Source of the DNA: Nocardioides panacis
GTDB taxonomy: Bacteria > Actinomycetota > Actinomycetes > Propionibacteriales > Nocardioidaceae
Direction: 5' to 3'
Length of the DNA: 64,000 bases
Assembly: GCF_019039255.1 (NCBI RefSeq)
Contig: NZ_CP077062.1
Coordinates: forward strand, 2,604,001-2,668,000
Below the pieces are notes generated by a model. The model did no database searches and was not told the DNA's origin. It saw only the letters and a list, made by a program, of their open reading frames with translations. Both the position numbers and the translations under genes were made by a program. Below, piece after piece: positions 54,015-62,810 of the stretch (position 1 is the first letter of the stretch; the number at the start of each line of letters is the position of its first letter).

Positions 54015-55017
54015 AGTTGACCGAGATGTGCACGTGGTCGTAGTGGTTCGCCGTCGACGAGCCGCGGTCCGGCATCGAGCGCCAGCCCTCGGCGGAGCGG
54101 ACCGGCGTCCAGATGTGCTGCGACCACAGCACGTCGTACAGGTCGAGCTCGGAGGCGTGCGCCCGGGCCCAGTCCGCGACCGCCTGGCCGAGGGCCGGGT
54201 CGCTGGTCATGAAGTCGACCGCCCGGCCGGAGCTGTGCTCGCCGTGCGCGTCGTAGCCGCCGAAGCTGGACAGCGCCGGGAAGGCGTTGCAGACCGCCCG
54301 GAACATCCGCACGGCCGAGGAGGTCAGCCCGGACTCGGTGGCGGTGCCGTCCGCGCAGGGCGCGAAGGAGACCGAGCCGGCGCCCGCACCGGAGGTGCCC
54401 GTCGCGGCGGGCTCCGGGGCGACGGGCTTCTTCTCCGAGAGGTAGTCGTCGTTGACCCAGCGGACCTGGCCGTCGAGCAGGATCTGGGCGAACCCGCGCT
54501 TGACCAGGCCGGTGACGCCGACCGTGTCGCCCGCGTCGAGGACGTCGAGCGGCTTGCCCTTCTCGCGGGGAGCGTCCCAGAGGTTCAGGTCGCTGGTCAT
54601 GTACTCGCGATCCCTGACCTCGGGCTTCTTGTGCAGCGTGACCCGCTTGGCCGAGCGCGAGAAGGAGCTGACCCGGCCGGCGAGGTACGGCGAGCGGTCC
54701 CCGCTGGCGGTGCCGTTCATGGGGCCGGTCGTGGGGCCGGTCGAGGTGCCCGTCGAGGTGCCCGTCGAGCCGCCGACGGCGGGACCCGTGCCGGTCCTGG
54801 CCGCACCGGTGGCGGCGTCGAGGTCCACGGTCATCGGATCGGCCGCGGCGCCGACGGAGGCACCGGCCTGCGAGGTGTCCGCCCCGGCGCCCGCGCCGAC
54901 GGCCAGGCCGACGACCGTGCCGGTGAGCAGGGTCGCCGCGGCTGCGGGAAGAGCCAGTCGGACGAAGCGGCGGCGGGTCGAGTGCTGCACGACCTGCCGG
55001 TGGCGTGCCGAGGTCAC
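54013..55017 (-). CDS. Secreted SH3-domain protein with M15-like C-terminal domain (ARB-07466-like)
   Basis: About 334 residues from GTG 55017. The N-terminus (RRRFVRLALPAAAATLLTG) is a signal segment; then a Thr/Gly/Ser linker, an SH3-like region (SDLNLWDAPREKGKPLDVLDAGDTV near residue 140) and a C-terminal domain with HGEHSSGRAVDFMTS near residue 246 and NHYDHVHISVN at the end, resembling zinc-dependent M15-type peptidases. It probably acts on peptidoglycan. A GTG at 55077 is an alternative start; it sits in a small hairpin. Neither has a good ribosome-binding site. Confidence 0.78.
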   Translation of the reverse strand: MTSARHRQVVQHSTRRRFVRLALPAAAATLLTGTVVGLAVGAGAGADTSQAGASVGAAADPMTVDLDAATGAARTGTGPAVGGSTGTSTGTSTGPTTGPMNGTASGDRSPYLAGRVSSFSRSAKRVTLHKKPEVRDREYMTSDLNLWDAPREKGKPLDVLDAGDTVGVTGLVKRGFAQILLDGQVRWVNDDYLSEKKPVAPEPAATGTSGAGAGSVSFAPCADGTATESGLTSSAVRMFRAVCNAFPALSSFGGYDAHGEHSSGRAVDFMTSDPALGQAVADWARAHASELDLYDVLWSQHIWTPVRSAEGWRSMPDRGSSTANHYDHVHISVN

Positions 55018-55168
55018 GGAGGAATCACCAAACAGTTGATCGGGGGGCAAACGGACACGAAACGACGAGTGAAGCACAAGGCTTCAACCATCGTCACATC
55101 CGGACCAGACAGTTCGGGCGGGTTTGTCGTAACTTGCCCGGGTTGTCACGCGTGTCGTGCGCGGAGCG

Positions 55169-55834
55169 TCACTCCCAGAGCTCGGCGAGCTCCTCGATCC
55201 CGCTCACCGTGTACGTCGCCTCGCGGAACGTCGCGGGGAACGGTCCGCCGGACCGGTTCACCCAGGCGCTCTGCAGCCCGGCGCGGGAGGCCCCGTCCAC
55301 GTCCCAGGGGTGCACCGCGACGAGCAGCACCTCCTCGGGCTTCACCTCGCAGACCTGCGCGGCGTACTCGTAGGGGCGGGCGGAGGGCTTCCACGAGCCG
55401 GCGTCCTCGACCGAGAGCAGCCGCTCGAACCGGTCCCGGATGTTCGCCGAGGTCAGCAGACGGTCGGCCACCGAGGCGGCGCCGTTGCTGAGCGTGACCA
55501 GCCGGAAGCCGTCCTCGTGCAGCCGGTCGACGCCGTTCGCGACGTCGGGGTGCAGCTCGAGGGCCGCGAACCCCTCCATCACGTGCTGTGCGGCGTCCTC
55601 GAGGGGCCGGTTGAGCTGGGCCTCGGACAGCGAGGTGAGCAGCAGCTCGCGGGCCACCCCGGCGAACGTCGGGTTCTCCCCGGCGGCGGTCAGCGCGAAC
55701 CCGTCGCGCAGCACGCTGGCGAACCACAGCGGGGCGGCGCTGGCCGAGGCCCCCACCTCGACGAACCTCGCACCGAGCGGCGAGAGGTCGGAGAGGGTCT
55801 CGTTGACATCGAAGGCGATCACCGAGGGACGCAT
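55169..55834 (-). CDS. Haloacid dehalogenase type II
   Basis: 221 residues. HAD motifs: nucleophile Asp in IAFDVNETLSDLSP near residue 8, LVTLSNGAASVADRL near residue 114, Lys in AGSWKPSARPYEYAA near residue 149, and AVHPWDVDGASRAG near residue 175. The family hydrolyses 2-haloacids via an aspartyl ester; the substrate is inferred from family only. ATG 55834. It follows dusB by 59 bases on the same strand. Confidence 0.9.
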   Translation of the reverse strand: MRPSVIAFDVNETLSDLSPLGARFVEVGASASAAPLWFASVLRDGFALTAAGENPTFAGVARELLLTSLSEAQLNRPLEDAAQHVMEGFAALELHPDVANGVDRLHEDGFRLVTLSNGAASVADRLLTSANIRDRFERLLSVEDAGSWKPSARPYEYAAQVCEVKPEEVLLVAVHPWDVDGASRAGLQSAWVNRSGGPFPATFREATYTVSGIEELAELWE

Positions 55835-55893
55835 GTCCCCACACTGCCCCTGCCGGGCAAACTCATGCCAGTCCCGGCCGCCGCCGGCAGCCG

Positions 55894-57027
55894 TCAGCCG
55901 CCCGAGTGCATGTCCTCCGCGACCGCGCACCCGGTGCCGTCGGTGTCGTCGAGCCAGCCCTGCGGCAGCACCACCCGCCGGGGGCTGCCCTGCCGGCCGC
56001 GCGGCGTGCCGAGCGCGGCGAGCGGGAACGGCTCGTCCGGGTCGAGCCGCGACAGCAGGTCGTCCAGGGCCGCCAGGGACGAGACCAGCGCCAGGTTGTT
56101 GCGCAGCTCGCCGCCTGCGGCGAACCCCTTGAGGTACCACGCGACGTGCTTGCGGAACTCCTTGCAGCCCTGCACCTCGCCCATGTGGCGGCAGAGCAGC
56201 TCGGCGTGCCGGCGCATCATCGACGCCACCTCGCCGAGGGCGGGAAGGGTGGCGACCTGCTCCCCCGCGAACGCCGCGGCGAGGTCGCGGAACAGCCACG
56301 GACGGCCCAGGCAGCCCCGGCCGACGACGACGCCGGCGGCCCCGGTCTGCTGCACCATCGCGATCGCGTCGGACGCCTCCCAGATGTCGCCGTTGCCGAG
56401 CACCGGGATGTCGACGTGCGCGACGAGCTCGCCGATCGCGGACCAGTCGGCCTGCCCGGAGTAGGCCTGGTCGACGGTGCGCCCGTGCAGCGCGATGGCC
56501 GCGCAGCCGGCCTCCTGGGCGATCCGGCCGGCGTCGAGGAACGTGAGGTGCTCGGCGTCGATGCCCTTGCGGGTCTTCATGGTCACCGGGACGTCGTACG
56601 GCGCGGCCGCCCGGACCGCGGCCTCGAGGATGTCGCCGAGCAGTCGGCGCTTCCAGGGCAGCGCGCCGCCGCCGCCCTTGCGGGTCACCTTGGGCACCGG
56701 GCAGCCGAAGTTCAGGTCGATGTGCGCGACGCCGTGCTCCGCGGCGAGGATCTCGGCGGCCTTGCCGACGTACACCGGGTCGGTGCCGTAGAGCTGCACC
56801 GACCGGACCGTCTCGGTCTCGTCGAAGGTCAGCATCCGCAGCGTGGTCTCGTCGCGCTCGACGATGCCGCGCGAGGTGATCATCTCGCAGACGTAGAGGC
56901 CCGCGCCCTGCTCGGCGCAGAGCCGCCGGTACGCCGCGTTGGTGATCCCGGCCATCGGCGCGAGCACGACGGGCGTGTCGACGCGCAGCGGGCCGAGACG
57001 CAGCTCACGGGGCACGGGAAAGGTCAT
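55894..57027 (-). CDS. dusB: tRNA-dihydrouridine synthase DusB
   Basis: About 377 residues. FMN-barrel motifs: [15 protein letters not shown] near residue 22, [18 protein letters not shown] with the catalytic Cys near residue 105, [10 protein letters not shown] near residue 145, [13 protein letters not shown] and [11 protein letters not shown] near residue 205. It reduces specific uridines in tRNA. I start at ATG 57027, with GGGG three bases upstream; an ATG at 57036 is in frame. The CACAAT upstream resembles a -10 box, so it may be near-leaderless. Confidence 0.94.
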   Translation of the reverse strand: MTFPVPRELRLGPLRVDTPVVLAPMAGITNAAYRRLCAEQGAGLYVCEMITSRGIVERDETTLRMLTFDETETVRSVQLYGTDPVYVGKAAEILAAEHGVAHIDLNFGCPVPKVTRKGGGGALPWKRRLLGDILEAAVRAAAPYDVPVTMKTRKGIDAEHLTFLDAGRIAQEAGCAAIALHGRTVDQAYSGQADWSAIGELVAHVDIPVLGNGDIWEASDAIAMVQQTGAAGVVVGRGCLGRPWLFRDLAAAFAGEQVATLPALGEVASMMRRHAELLCRHMGEVQGCKEFRKHVAWYLKGFAAGGELRNNLALVSSLAALDDLLSRLDPDEPFPLAALGTPRGRQGSPRRVVLPQGWLDDTDGTGCAVAEDMHSGG

Positions 57028-57085
57028 GCGCCCCATTGTGAACGGCGGGCCCCTTCGCCCCCAAATGCCGCCACCGCCCCCGCTC

Positions 57086-57809
57086 CTAGCCCTTCTTGTT
57101 CTTCCTCTTGCTCTTCGCCGTCGGCGCGGGCTTCGGGGTGGTGAGGTCCCCGGTCCAGGTGACCGGGTTGAACTCCTGGCTCGGCCGGTAGCTCACCGCC
57201 TCCAGCGTGCCGCGGTCCGGCGAGAGGAAGACCAGGCAGGTGCTCAGCGAGGCACCGGTCGCGAACTTCTTGGGCAGCGGCTTGGACGGGCAGGGCTTGA
57301 AGCTGGTGGTGAAGTTCACAGGGGGCAGCAGGGTGTTCGCCGCGTTGACGCCCCAGAGCGGCACCCCGATGCCGCCCACGTCCCCCTCGCCGACGTTCTT
57401 CACCGAGACGTTCGCGTAGTAGTAGGACGCCTTCTGCTTGTAGGCGTCGTCGAGGATGAAGCCCTTGAAGTCGGCGAGGCTGCCCTTGCGGACGCTCTTC
57501 ACGGTCAGCTGCAGCACGGTGCCCGGCCCCTGGGCCGACTCGTAGATCACCGTAGCCGGGTCGCCGTAGGACAGCTTGCTGCCCTGGGCGGTCAGCTCGG
57601 CCCCGTCGGGGACGGCCACCGTGGACGACGGGGACGGCGAGGCGGGGGTCGACCCCGAGCCGGACGCCGCGGCCCCCCGAGGAGCCCGAGAAGCCCGAGC
57701 CGGTCTCGTCGCCCGCCGAGTCCGAGCTGCACCCGGACAGCGCCAGGGCGCCTGCGGTGGTCAGGGCAGCGAGGGACAGGGCGGCACGGGAGACGGAAGG
57801 CACCCGCAC
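57086..57809 (-). CDS. Putative lipoprotein, frame broken at 57673-57678
   Basis: About 240 residues once restored, no named family. GTG 57809 follows GGAG; the signal ends in lipobox ALSGC near residue 24. The frame is lost in a run of six C (57673-57678 on plus). Removing one base gives a Ser/Pro/Ala linker joining to [13 protein letters not shown]. The second half has [30 protein letters not shown], two Cys (FKPCPSK, LSTCLVF) and a Lys-rich tail (KSKRKNKKG). Resembles DUF4352-type beta-sandwich lipoproteins, tentatively. Confidence 0.72.
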
Positions 57810-57853
57810 ATTCTGCACTCCGCCGACCGCCGATCGGCGCAGGACCCGGCGGT

Positions 57854-59252
57854 TCAGCAGCCGAGCAGGCGCTCCGCGAAGTACGAGCGCACCTGCGCGA
57901 GGGAGACCCGCTCCTGCTTCCATGGTGTCCCGCTCGCGGACCGTGACCGCGTCGTCCTCCAGGGTGTCGAAGTCCACCGTCACGCAGTACGGCGTGCCGA
58001 TCTCGTCCTGGCGGCGGTAGCGGCGGCCGATCGCGCCGGCGTCGTCGAACTCGACGTTCCAGCTCTGCCGGAGCTCGGCGGCCAGGCCCTTGGCCTTGGG
58101 CGAGAGGTCCGCGTTGCGGGAGAGCGGCAGCACCGCCACCTTGACCGGGGCCAGCCGCGGGTCGAGCCGCAGCACCGTGCGCTTGTCGACCCCGCCCTTG
58201 GTGTTCGGCGCCTCGTCCTCGGTGTAGGCGTCGACCAGGAACGTCATCAGCGAGCGGGACAGGCCGGCTGCCGGCTCGATGACGTAGGGCATGTAGCGCT
58301 CGTTGGCGGCCTGGTCGAAGTACGACAGGTCCTGGCCGGAGTGCTCGGAGTGCGTCTTGAGGTCGAAGTCCGTGCGGTTCGCGATGCCCTCGAGCTCGCC
58401 CCACTCGGAGCCGGTGAAGTTGAAGCGGTACTCGATGTCGACCGTGCGCTTGGAGTAGTGCGACAGCTTCTCCTGCGCGTGCTCGTAGTGCCGCAGGTTG
58501 TCGGGGTTGATGCCGAGGTCGGTGTACCAGCGGGTGCGCTCGTCGATCCAGTACTGGTGCCAGTCCTCGTCGGTGCCGGGCACGACGAAGAACTCCATCT
58601 CCATCTGCTCGAACTCCCGCGTCCGGAAGATGAAGTTGCCCGGCGTGATCTCGTTGCGGAAGCTCTTGCCGATCTGGGCGATGCCGAACGGTGGCTTCTT
58701 GCGCGAGGACGTCACCACGTTGGTGAAGTTCAAGAAGATGCCCTGGGCGGTCTCGGGGCGCAGGTAGTGCAGGCCGGACTCGTCCTCGGTCACCCCGAGG
58801 TAGGTCTTCAGAAGGCCGGAGAACTGCCGGGGCTCGGTCCAGGCGCCGCGGGTGCCGCAGTTCGGGCAGGCCAGCGTGGCGAGGTCGACGGAGTCCGGGT
58901 CCTCGATGCCCTTCTTCTCGGCGTAGGCCTCCTGCAGGTGGTCCGCGCGGAACCGCTTGTGGCAGGACTGGCACTCGGTGAGCGGGTCGCTGAACGTCGC
59001 GACGTGGCCCGAGGCCTCCCAGGTCTGGCGGGGCAGGATCACCGAGGAGTCCAGGCCGACGACGTCCTCGCGCGACTGCACCATCGAGCGCCACCACTGG
59101 CGCTTGATGTTCTCCTTCAGCTCGACGCCGAGAGGGCCGTAGTCCCAGGCCGACTTCGTGCCGCCGTAGATCTCACCGCACGGGTAGACGAACCCCCGGC
59201 GCTTGGCGAGGGAGACGACGCTGTCAACGGTCGAGGGGGCCTTGTTTGCCAC
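57854..59252 (-). CDS. glyS: Glycyl-tRNA synthetase, frame broken at 57920-57921
   Basis: About 465 residues when restored, the usual length for the class II alpha2 enzyme. [22 protein letters not shown] at the start; zinc-ribbon Cys in CQSCHKRF and ACPNCGTRG; class II motif 2 [21 protein letters not shown] near residue 195; [10 protein letters not shown] near residue 330. It charges tRNA-Gly and is essential. One surplus base at 57920/57921 shifts the frame after RERDTM. Dropping it restores [21 protein letters not shown] with stop at 57854-57856. A true loss is unlikely for an essential gene. Confidence 0.93.
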
Positions 59253-59319
59253 GGGATCAGGCTTTCTGGTCGAGTGCGCCGGCTGGCTGACGGCGAAGCG
59301 TCCAGACTATCGGCACCCG

Positions 59320-59649
59320 TCAACGCAGTTCGCGGGGCACCTGCTCGTTCAGCTCCGCGCCCGGCTGGTCGCAGGCGTAGGCCGACGGCTCGTCGACCGC
59401 CCGGGACAGCAGGGGTACGGCGGTCATCTTCACCTCGAACGCCGACAGGGCCCGGCGGTAGCTCCCCACGTTGACCCAGGTCGTGGTCAGCAGCCACAGC
59501 TCCGGCTCGTCCACGTTGCGACCGATCCGCCCGTCGACGTACCCGGGTCGCGCGGCCAGCGCGGCCAGCGCGGCGTGCACGTCGACCCGGAACGACGCGA
59601 CCTCGGCCTCGTCGACGCGGAACCTGTTCACCACCACCAGCTCGTGCAC
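59320..59649 (-). CDS. Antibiotic-biosynthesis-monooxygenase (ABM) domain protein
   Basis: 109 residues of a dimeric alpha/beta-barrel ABM fold: VVVNRFRVDEAEVASFRVDV at the start, RPGYVDGRIGRNVDEPELWLLTTTW near residue 34 and WVNVGSYRRALSAFEV. Members include quinol monooxygenases and heme-degrading proteins; the activity is unknown here. It is divergent from the znu operon and 67 bases upstream of the glyS start on the same strand. Confidence 0.85.
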   Translation of the reverse strand: MHELVVVNRFRVDEAEVASFRVDVHAALAALAARPGYVDGRIGRNVDEPELWLLTTTWVNVGSYRRALSAFEVKMTAVPLLSRAVDEPSAYACDQPGAELNEQVPRELR

Positions 59650-59682
59650 GCCGCGACCCTATGCCTCCGCCCCGGCACCGGC

Positions 59683-59712
59683 TTGACAATGGTTGTCATT
59701 AGTATTGAGAAT
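59683..59712 (+). promoter_or_regulatory. znu promoter
   Basis: TTGACA (59683-59688) and GAGAAT (59707-59712) are 18 bases apart. The -10 ends seven bases before the ATG at 59720, pointing to a leaderless or near-leaderless transcript. Both boxes are overlapped by the Zur palindromes. Confidence 0.6.
59684..59698. promoter_or_regulatory. Zur box 1 (distal)
   Basis: TGACAA-TGG-TTGTCA is a perfect 6-bp-arm palindrome covering the -35 box of znuA. It fits the general TGA-rich/TCA-rich shape of Fur/Zur boxes. Confidence 0.65.
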
Positions 59713-59720
59713 CATTCTCA
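59706..59720. promoter_or_regulatory. Zur box 2 (proximal)
   Basis: TGAGAAT-C-ATTCTCA is a perfect 7-bp-arm palindrome close to the actinobacterial Zur box (TGAAAATGATTTTCA-like). It covers the -10 box and its last base is the A of the znuA ATG. Start-to-start distance from box 1 is 22 bases. Confidence 0.8.
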
Positions 59721-60604
59721 TGAAGCGGCCGTCCCTCCCCCACTCCCTGGTGCTCGCCGGGGTGCTGGCCCTGACCGCGCCGCTGCTGGCCGGGTGCGGG
59801 GCCGGGGGTGCCGACGCCGGCCCGGGGACCACGGTCGTGACGTCGTTCTACCCGCTGCAGTACGTCGCGCAGCGGGTGGTGGGCGACCGGGCCGACGTCG
59901 TCAACCTGACCCAGCCCGGCAAGGAGCCGCACGACCTCGAGCTGGACTTCCGGCAGACCGCCGCGGTCGCGGACGCCGACGTGCTGCTCTACGAGCGGGG
60001 GTTCCAGGCCGCGGTGGACGACGCCGTCGACCAGAGCCACCCGGCCCACGTCGTGGACGCCGCGCAGGCCGCGCACCTGTCCGGCGACGACCCGCACTTC
60101 TGGCTCGACCCGACCAAGCTCTCGCAGGTGGCCGCAGCGGTCGAGGAGCAGCTCGCCGCCGCCGACCCGGCCCACCGCGCGGCGTACTCCCGCAACCTCG
60201 CCGGCCTGCAGTCCGACCTCGCCACCCTGGACCGGGACTTCCGGACCGGACTGGCGCACTGCGCGACCTCGACGATCGTGGTCAGCCACGACGCGTTCGG
60301 CTACCTCGGTCGGCGCTACGGCCTCCAGGTGGTCGGCATCAACGGCCTCTCCCCCGACGCCGAGCCCTCGCCCGCGCACATCCGCGAGCTGCAGGACCTG
60401 ATCCGGTCCGACAAGATCACCACGGTCTTCTCCGAGCGGCTCGGCAGCCCGAAGTTCGCCGACAGCCTGGCGAGCGACCTCGGCATCCGCGCCGCGGTGC
60501 TCGACCCGCTCGAGGGCCTGAGCGACGCGACCGCGGACCAGGACTACCTGTCCCTCATGCGGTCGAACCTGGCCGCACTCCAGAAGGCGAACACCTGCTC
60601 ATGA
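59720..60604 (+). CDS. znuA: Zinc ABC transporter substrate-binding lipoprotein
   Basis: 294 residues. Signal and lipobox LLAGC with Cys26. Cluster A-I metal-binding fold with TSFYPLQYVAQRV, likely ligands in GKEPHDLELD near residue 73, DPHFWLDP near residue 130 and VVSHDAFGYLGRRYG near residue 195. The His-rich loop usual in ZnuA is absent. Operon context and Zur boxes indicate zinc; manganese is less likely. ATG 59720 lies at the end of Zur box 2. Its stop overlaps znuC (ATGA). Confidence 0.9.
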   Translation: MKRPSLPHSLVLAGVLALTAPLLAGCGAGGADAGPGTTVVTSFYPLQYVAQRVVGDRADVVNLTQPGKEPHDLELDFRQTAAVADADVLLYERGFQAAVDDAVDQSHPAHVVDAAQAAHLSGDDPHFWLDPTKLSQVAAAVEEQLAAADPAHRAAYSRNLAGLQSDLATLDRDFRTGLAHCATSTIVVSHDAFGYLGRRYGLQVVGINGLSPDAEPSPAHIRELQDLIRSDKITTVFSERLGSPKFADSLASDLGIRAAVLDPLEGLSDATADQDYLSLMRSNLAALQKANTCS

Positions 60605-61395
60605 GCACTCCCGCCGTGACCGTCACCGACGGCGCCGTCGAGCTCGGCGGCCGTCCCGTCCTGCGCGGCATCGACATCTCGGTCGGCACCGGCGAGGTAC
60701 TGGCCGTGCTCGGTGCCAACGGGTCGGGCAAGTCCACGCTGGTCCGCACGATGATGGGGTTGGTGCCGACCTGCCGCGGCGAGGTCCGGCTGTTCGGCAC
60801 CCCGCTCGCCGACTTCGAGGACTGGCAGCGGGTCGGGTTCGTGCCGCAGCGGACCAGCGCCGCCTCCGGGGTGCCCGCCTCGGTGCGCGAGGTCGTCGCC
60901 TCCGGCCGGCTGTCGCGCCGCCGGCCGTTCGTCCCGCAGCGCCGTGCCGACCGCGAGGCCGTCGAGGGTGCGATCGGGGCCGTCGGGCTGGCCGGCAAGG
61001 CCCGGGACGGCGTCTCCACGCTCTCCGGCGGGCAGCAGCAGCGGGTGCTCATCGCCCGCGCCCTGGCCGGCGTGCCCGACCTGCTCGTCCTCGACGAGCC
61101 CACCGCCGGAGTGGACGTGCAGAGCCAGCAGACCTTCGCCGACGCGCTGCGCACGCTGGTGGTCCGCGGCGCGACGATCGTGCTGGTCGCCCACGAGCTC
61201 GGCCCGCTCGGCGACCTCGTCGACCGTGCGCTGGTGATGCGCGACGGCCGGGTGGCGTACGACGGGCCGCCGATCGCCGCGTTCACCGACGCCGACACCA
61301 CCCACGACCACCACCACGCCGACCTGGACCGCGCCCCCGGCGACCACGCGCCGACCGTGGCCTCACCGCTGGACCGGCAGGGAGGACGCCGATGA
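60601..61395 (+). CDS. znuC: Zinc ABC transporter ATP-binding protein
   Basis: 264 residues. Walker A LGANGSGKSTLVR near residue 42, signature STLSGGQQQRVLIARAL near residue 141, Walker B LLVLDEPTAGVD near residue 162, and LVAHELGPLGD with the switch His. The C-terminus ends with a His-rich segment (TTHDHHHADLDRAPGDH) that could sense or buffer zinc in the cytoplasm. ATG 60601 overlaps znuA; the stop overlaps znuB by four bases. Confidence 0.92.
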   Translation: MSTPAVTVTDGAVELGGRPVLRGIDISVGTGEVLAVLGANGSGKSTLVRTMMGLVPTCRGEVRLFGTPLADFEDWQRVGFVPQRTSAASGVPASVREVVASGRLSRRRPFVPQRRADREAVEGAIGAVGLAGKARDGVSTLSGGQQQRVLIARALAGVPDLLVLDEPTAGVDVQSQQTFADALRTLVVRGATIVLVAHELGPLGDLVDRALVMRDGRVAYDGPPIAAFTDADTTHDHHHADLDRAPGDHAPTVASPLDRQGGRR

Positions 61396-62402
61396 ACCTG
61401 CTCAGCTACGACTTCATGGTCCGCGCGCTGCTCGGCGCCCTGTTCACCGGGCTCGCGGCCCCCGCCGTCGGCACCTACCTCGTGCAGCGTCGTCTCGCGC
61501 TGATGGGCGACGGCATCGGCCACATCGCCGTCACCGGCGTGGCGCTCGGCCTGCTCACCGGCACCTCCCCCACGATCACCGCGGTGGTGGTCGCGGTGAT
61601 CGGCGCGGTCGTGATCGAGGTGATCCGGGAGAGCGGCCGCACCAGCGGTGACGTGGCCCTCGCGCTGCTGTTCTACGGTGGCATCGCGGGCGGCGTGCTG
61701 ATCACCGGCATCGCCGGCCAGAGCGCGGCGACCCTGAACAGCTACCTGTTCGGGTCGATCACCACGATCTCCGCCTCCGACGTCTGGGTGACGCTCGTGC
61801 TCGCCGCCGTCGTGGTCGCGATCGCGGTCGGCCTCTCGCCCCAGCTGTTCGCGGTCTCCCAGGACGAGGAGTTCGCCAAGGTCGCCGGGCTCAACGTCCG
61901 GGTCTACAACCTGCTGGTCTCGGTGATGGCCGCGGTGACGGTCACGGTCGCGATGCGCACGGTCGGCCTGCTCCTGGTCAGCGCCCTGATGGTGGTGCCG
62001 GTCGCGACCTCCCAGCAGCTCACCCGGACGTTCCGCACCACGCTGTTCGCGGCGATGGGCCTCGGCATGCTGGCCTCGGTCGGCGGTGTCACCGTCTCGG
62101 CCTACGTCGACGCCGCTCCCGGCGCGACGATCGTCCTGCTCGCCCTGGCCGGGTTCGTGGCGGCGTACCCCGTCGGGGTCTGGCTGCGCCGACGCCAGCG
62201 CCTCGCCCGGCCGTTCGTCGAGCCCGGGGACGAGCCGTCCTTCGGCGGGCTCGGCCCGGAGCACACCGCCGTGCCCGAGGACCACTCGCACGCGCACGGC
62301 GAGGCGTGCGGGCACACCGCCGTCCCGCACGGCGACCACGTCGACTACGTCCACGACGGGCACCGGCACGCCGTCCACGGAGGCCACTATGACGAGCACT
62401 GA
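61392..62402 (+). CDS. znuB: Zinc ABC transporter permease with His-rich tail
   Basis: 336 residues, about eight membrane helices. YLVQRRLALMGDGIGHIAVTGVALG near residue 27 is the family signature, with DEEFAKVAGLNVRVYNLLVSVMAAVTV near residue 157. After the last helix a ~45-residue cytoplasmic tail has about 12 His (EDHSHAHGEACGHT, HGDHVDYVHDGHRH). Such a tail on the permease, with one on ZnuC and none on ZnuA, is unusual. The zur start lies within its 3' end. Confidence 0.92.
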   Translation: MNLLSYDFMVRALLGALFTGLAAPAVGTYLVQRRLALMGDGIGHIAVTGVALGLLTGTSPTITAVVVAVIGAVVIEVIRESGRTSGDVALALLFYGGIAGGVLITGIAGQSAATLNSYLFGSITTISASDVWVTLVLAAVVVAIAVGLSPQLFAVSQDEEFAKVAGLNVRVYNLLVSVMAAVTVTVAMRTVGLLLVSALMVVPVATSQQLTRTFRTTLFAAMGLGMLASVGGVTVSAYVDAAPGATIVLLALAGFVAAYPVGVWLRRRQRLARPFVEPGDEPSFGGLGPEHTAVPEDHSHAHGEACGHTAVPHGDHVDYVHDGHRHAVHGGHYDEH

Positions 62403-62793
62403 GCCCACGCTGCCGCAGGGCGCGCGTCCCACCCGGCAGCGCCGTGCGGTCGCCTCCGCGCTGCAGAGCTTCGAGGACTTCCGCAGCGCGCAGGACATCC
62501 ACGAGCTGCTGCGCCGCAGCGGGGAGAACGTCGGGCTGTCCACCGTCTACCGGACGCTGCAGGCCCTGGCCGACGGCGGCGAGGTGGACATGCTGCGCAC
62601 CGAGGACGGCGAGGCGGTCTACCGGCGCTGCTCGGCGACCCACCACCACCACCTGGTCTGCCGGGCCTGCGGCCGGACCGTCGAGGTCGAGGGCCCGACC
62701 GTCGAGCGGTGGGCGGACGGGGTCGCCGGCCAGCACGGGTTCGTCGACGTCAGCCACACGCTGGAGATCTTCGGGACCTGCCCCGACTGCTGA
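62389..62793 (+). CDS. zur: Fur-family zinc uptake regulator Zur
   Basis: 134 residues. The winged helix has TRQRRAVASALQSFEDFRSAQDIHELL and LSTVYRTLQALADGGEVD near residues 45-60. The metal sites include HHHHLVCRACG near residue 84 and C-terminal CPDC, the structural Cys4 zinc site. It should repress znuACB-zur when zinc is replete, through the boxes at 59684-59720. ATG 62389 follows GGAGG and overlaps znuB by 14 bases. A Fur or Mn-type role is less likely given the operon. Confidence 0.93.
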   Translation: MTSTEPTLPQGARPTRQRRAVASALQSFEDFRSAQDIHELLRRSGENVGLSTVYRTLQALADGGEVDMLRTEDGEAVYRRCSATHHHHLVCRACGRTVEVEGPTVERWADGVAGQHGFVDVSHTLEIFGTCPDC

Positions 62794-62810
62794 GCCGTCG
62801 CGCCGCCGGC

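Noticed and set aside
55018-55168. Cyclic-di-AMP (ydaO-type) riboswitch upstream of the SH3/M15-like gene
   Set aside because: Such leaders are common before actinobacterial wall hydrolases, but the conserved motifs and length of that riboswitch are not found here.
57843-57856. Another copy of the GACCCGGCG repeat after glyS
   Set aside because: Only about 10 bases match and the inverted partner is missing; expected by chance at this GC content.
57024-59252. A single open frame joining glycyl-tRNA synthetase to a lipoprotein
   Set aside because: It results from frame breaks at 57920 and 57673; the two genes have their own start, signal and stop when restored.
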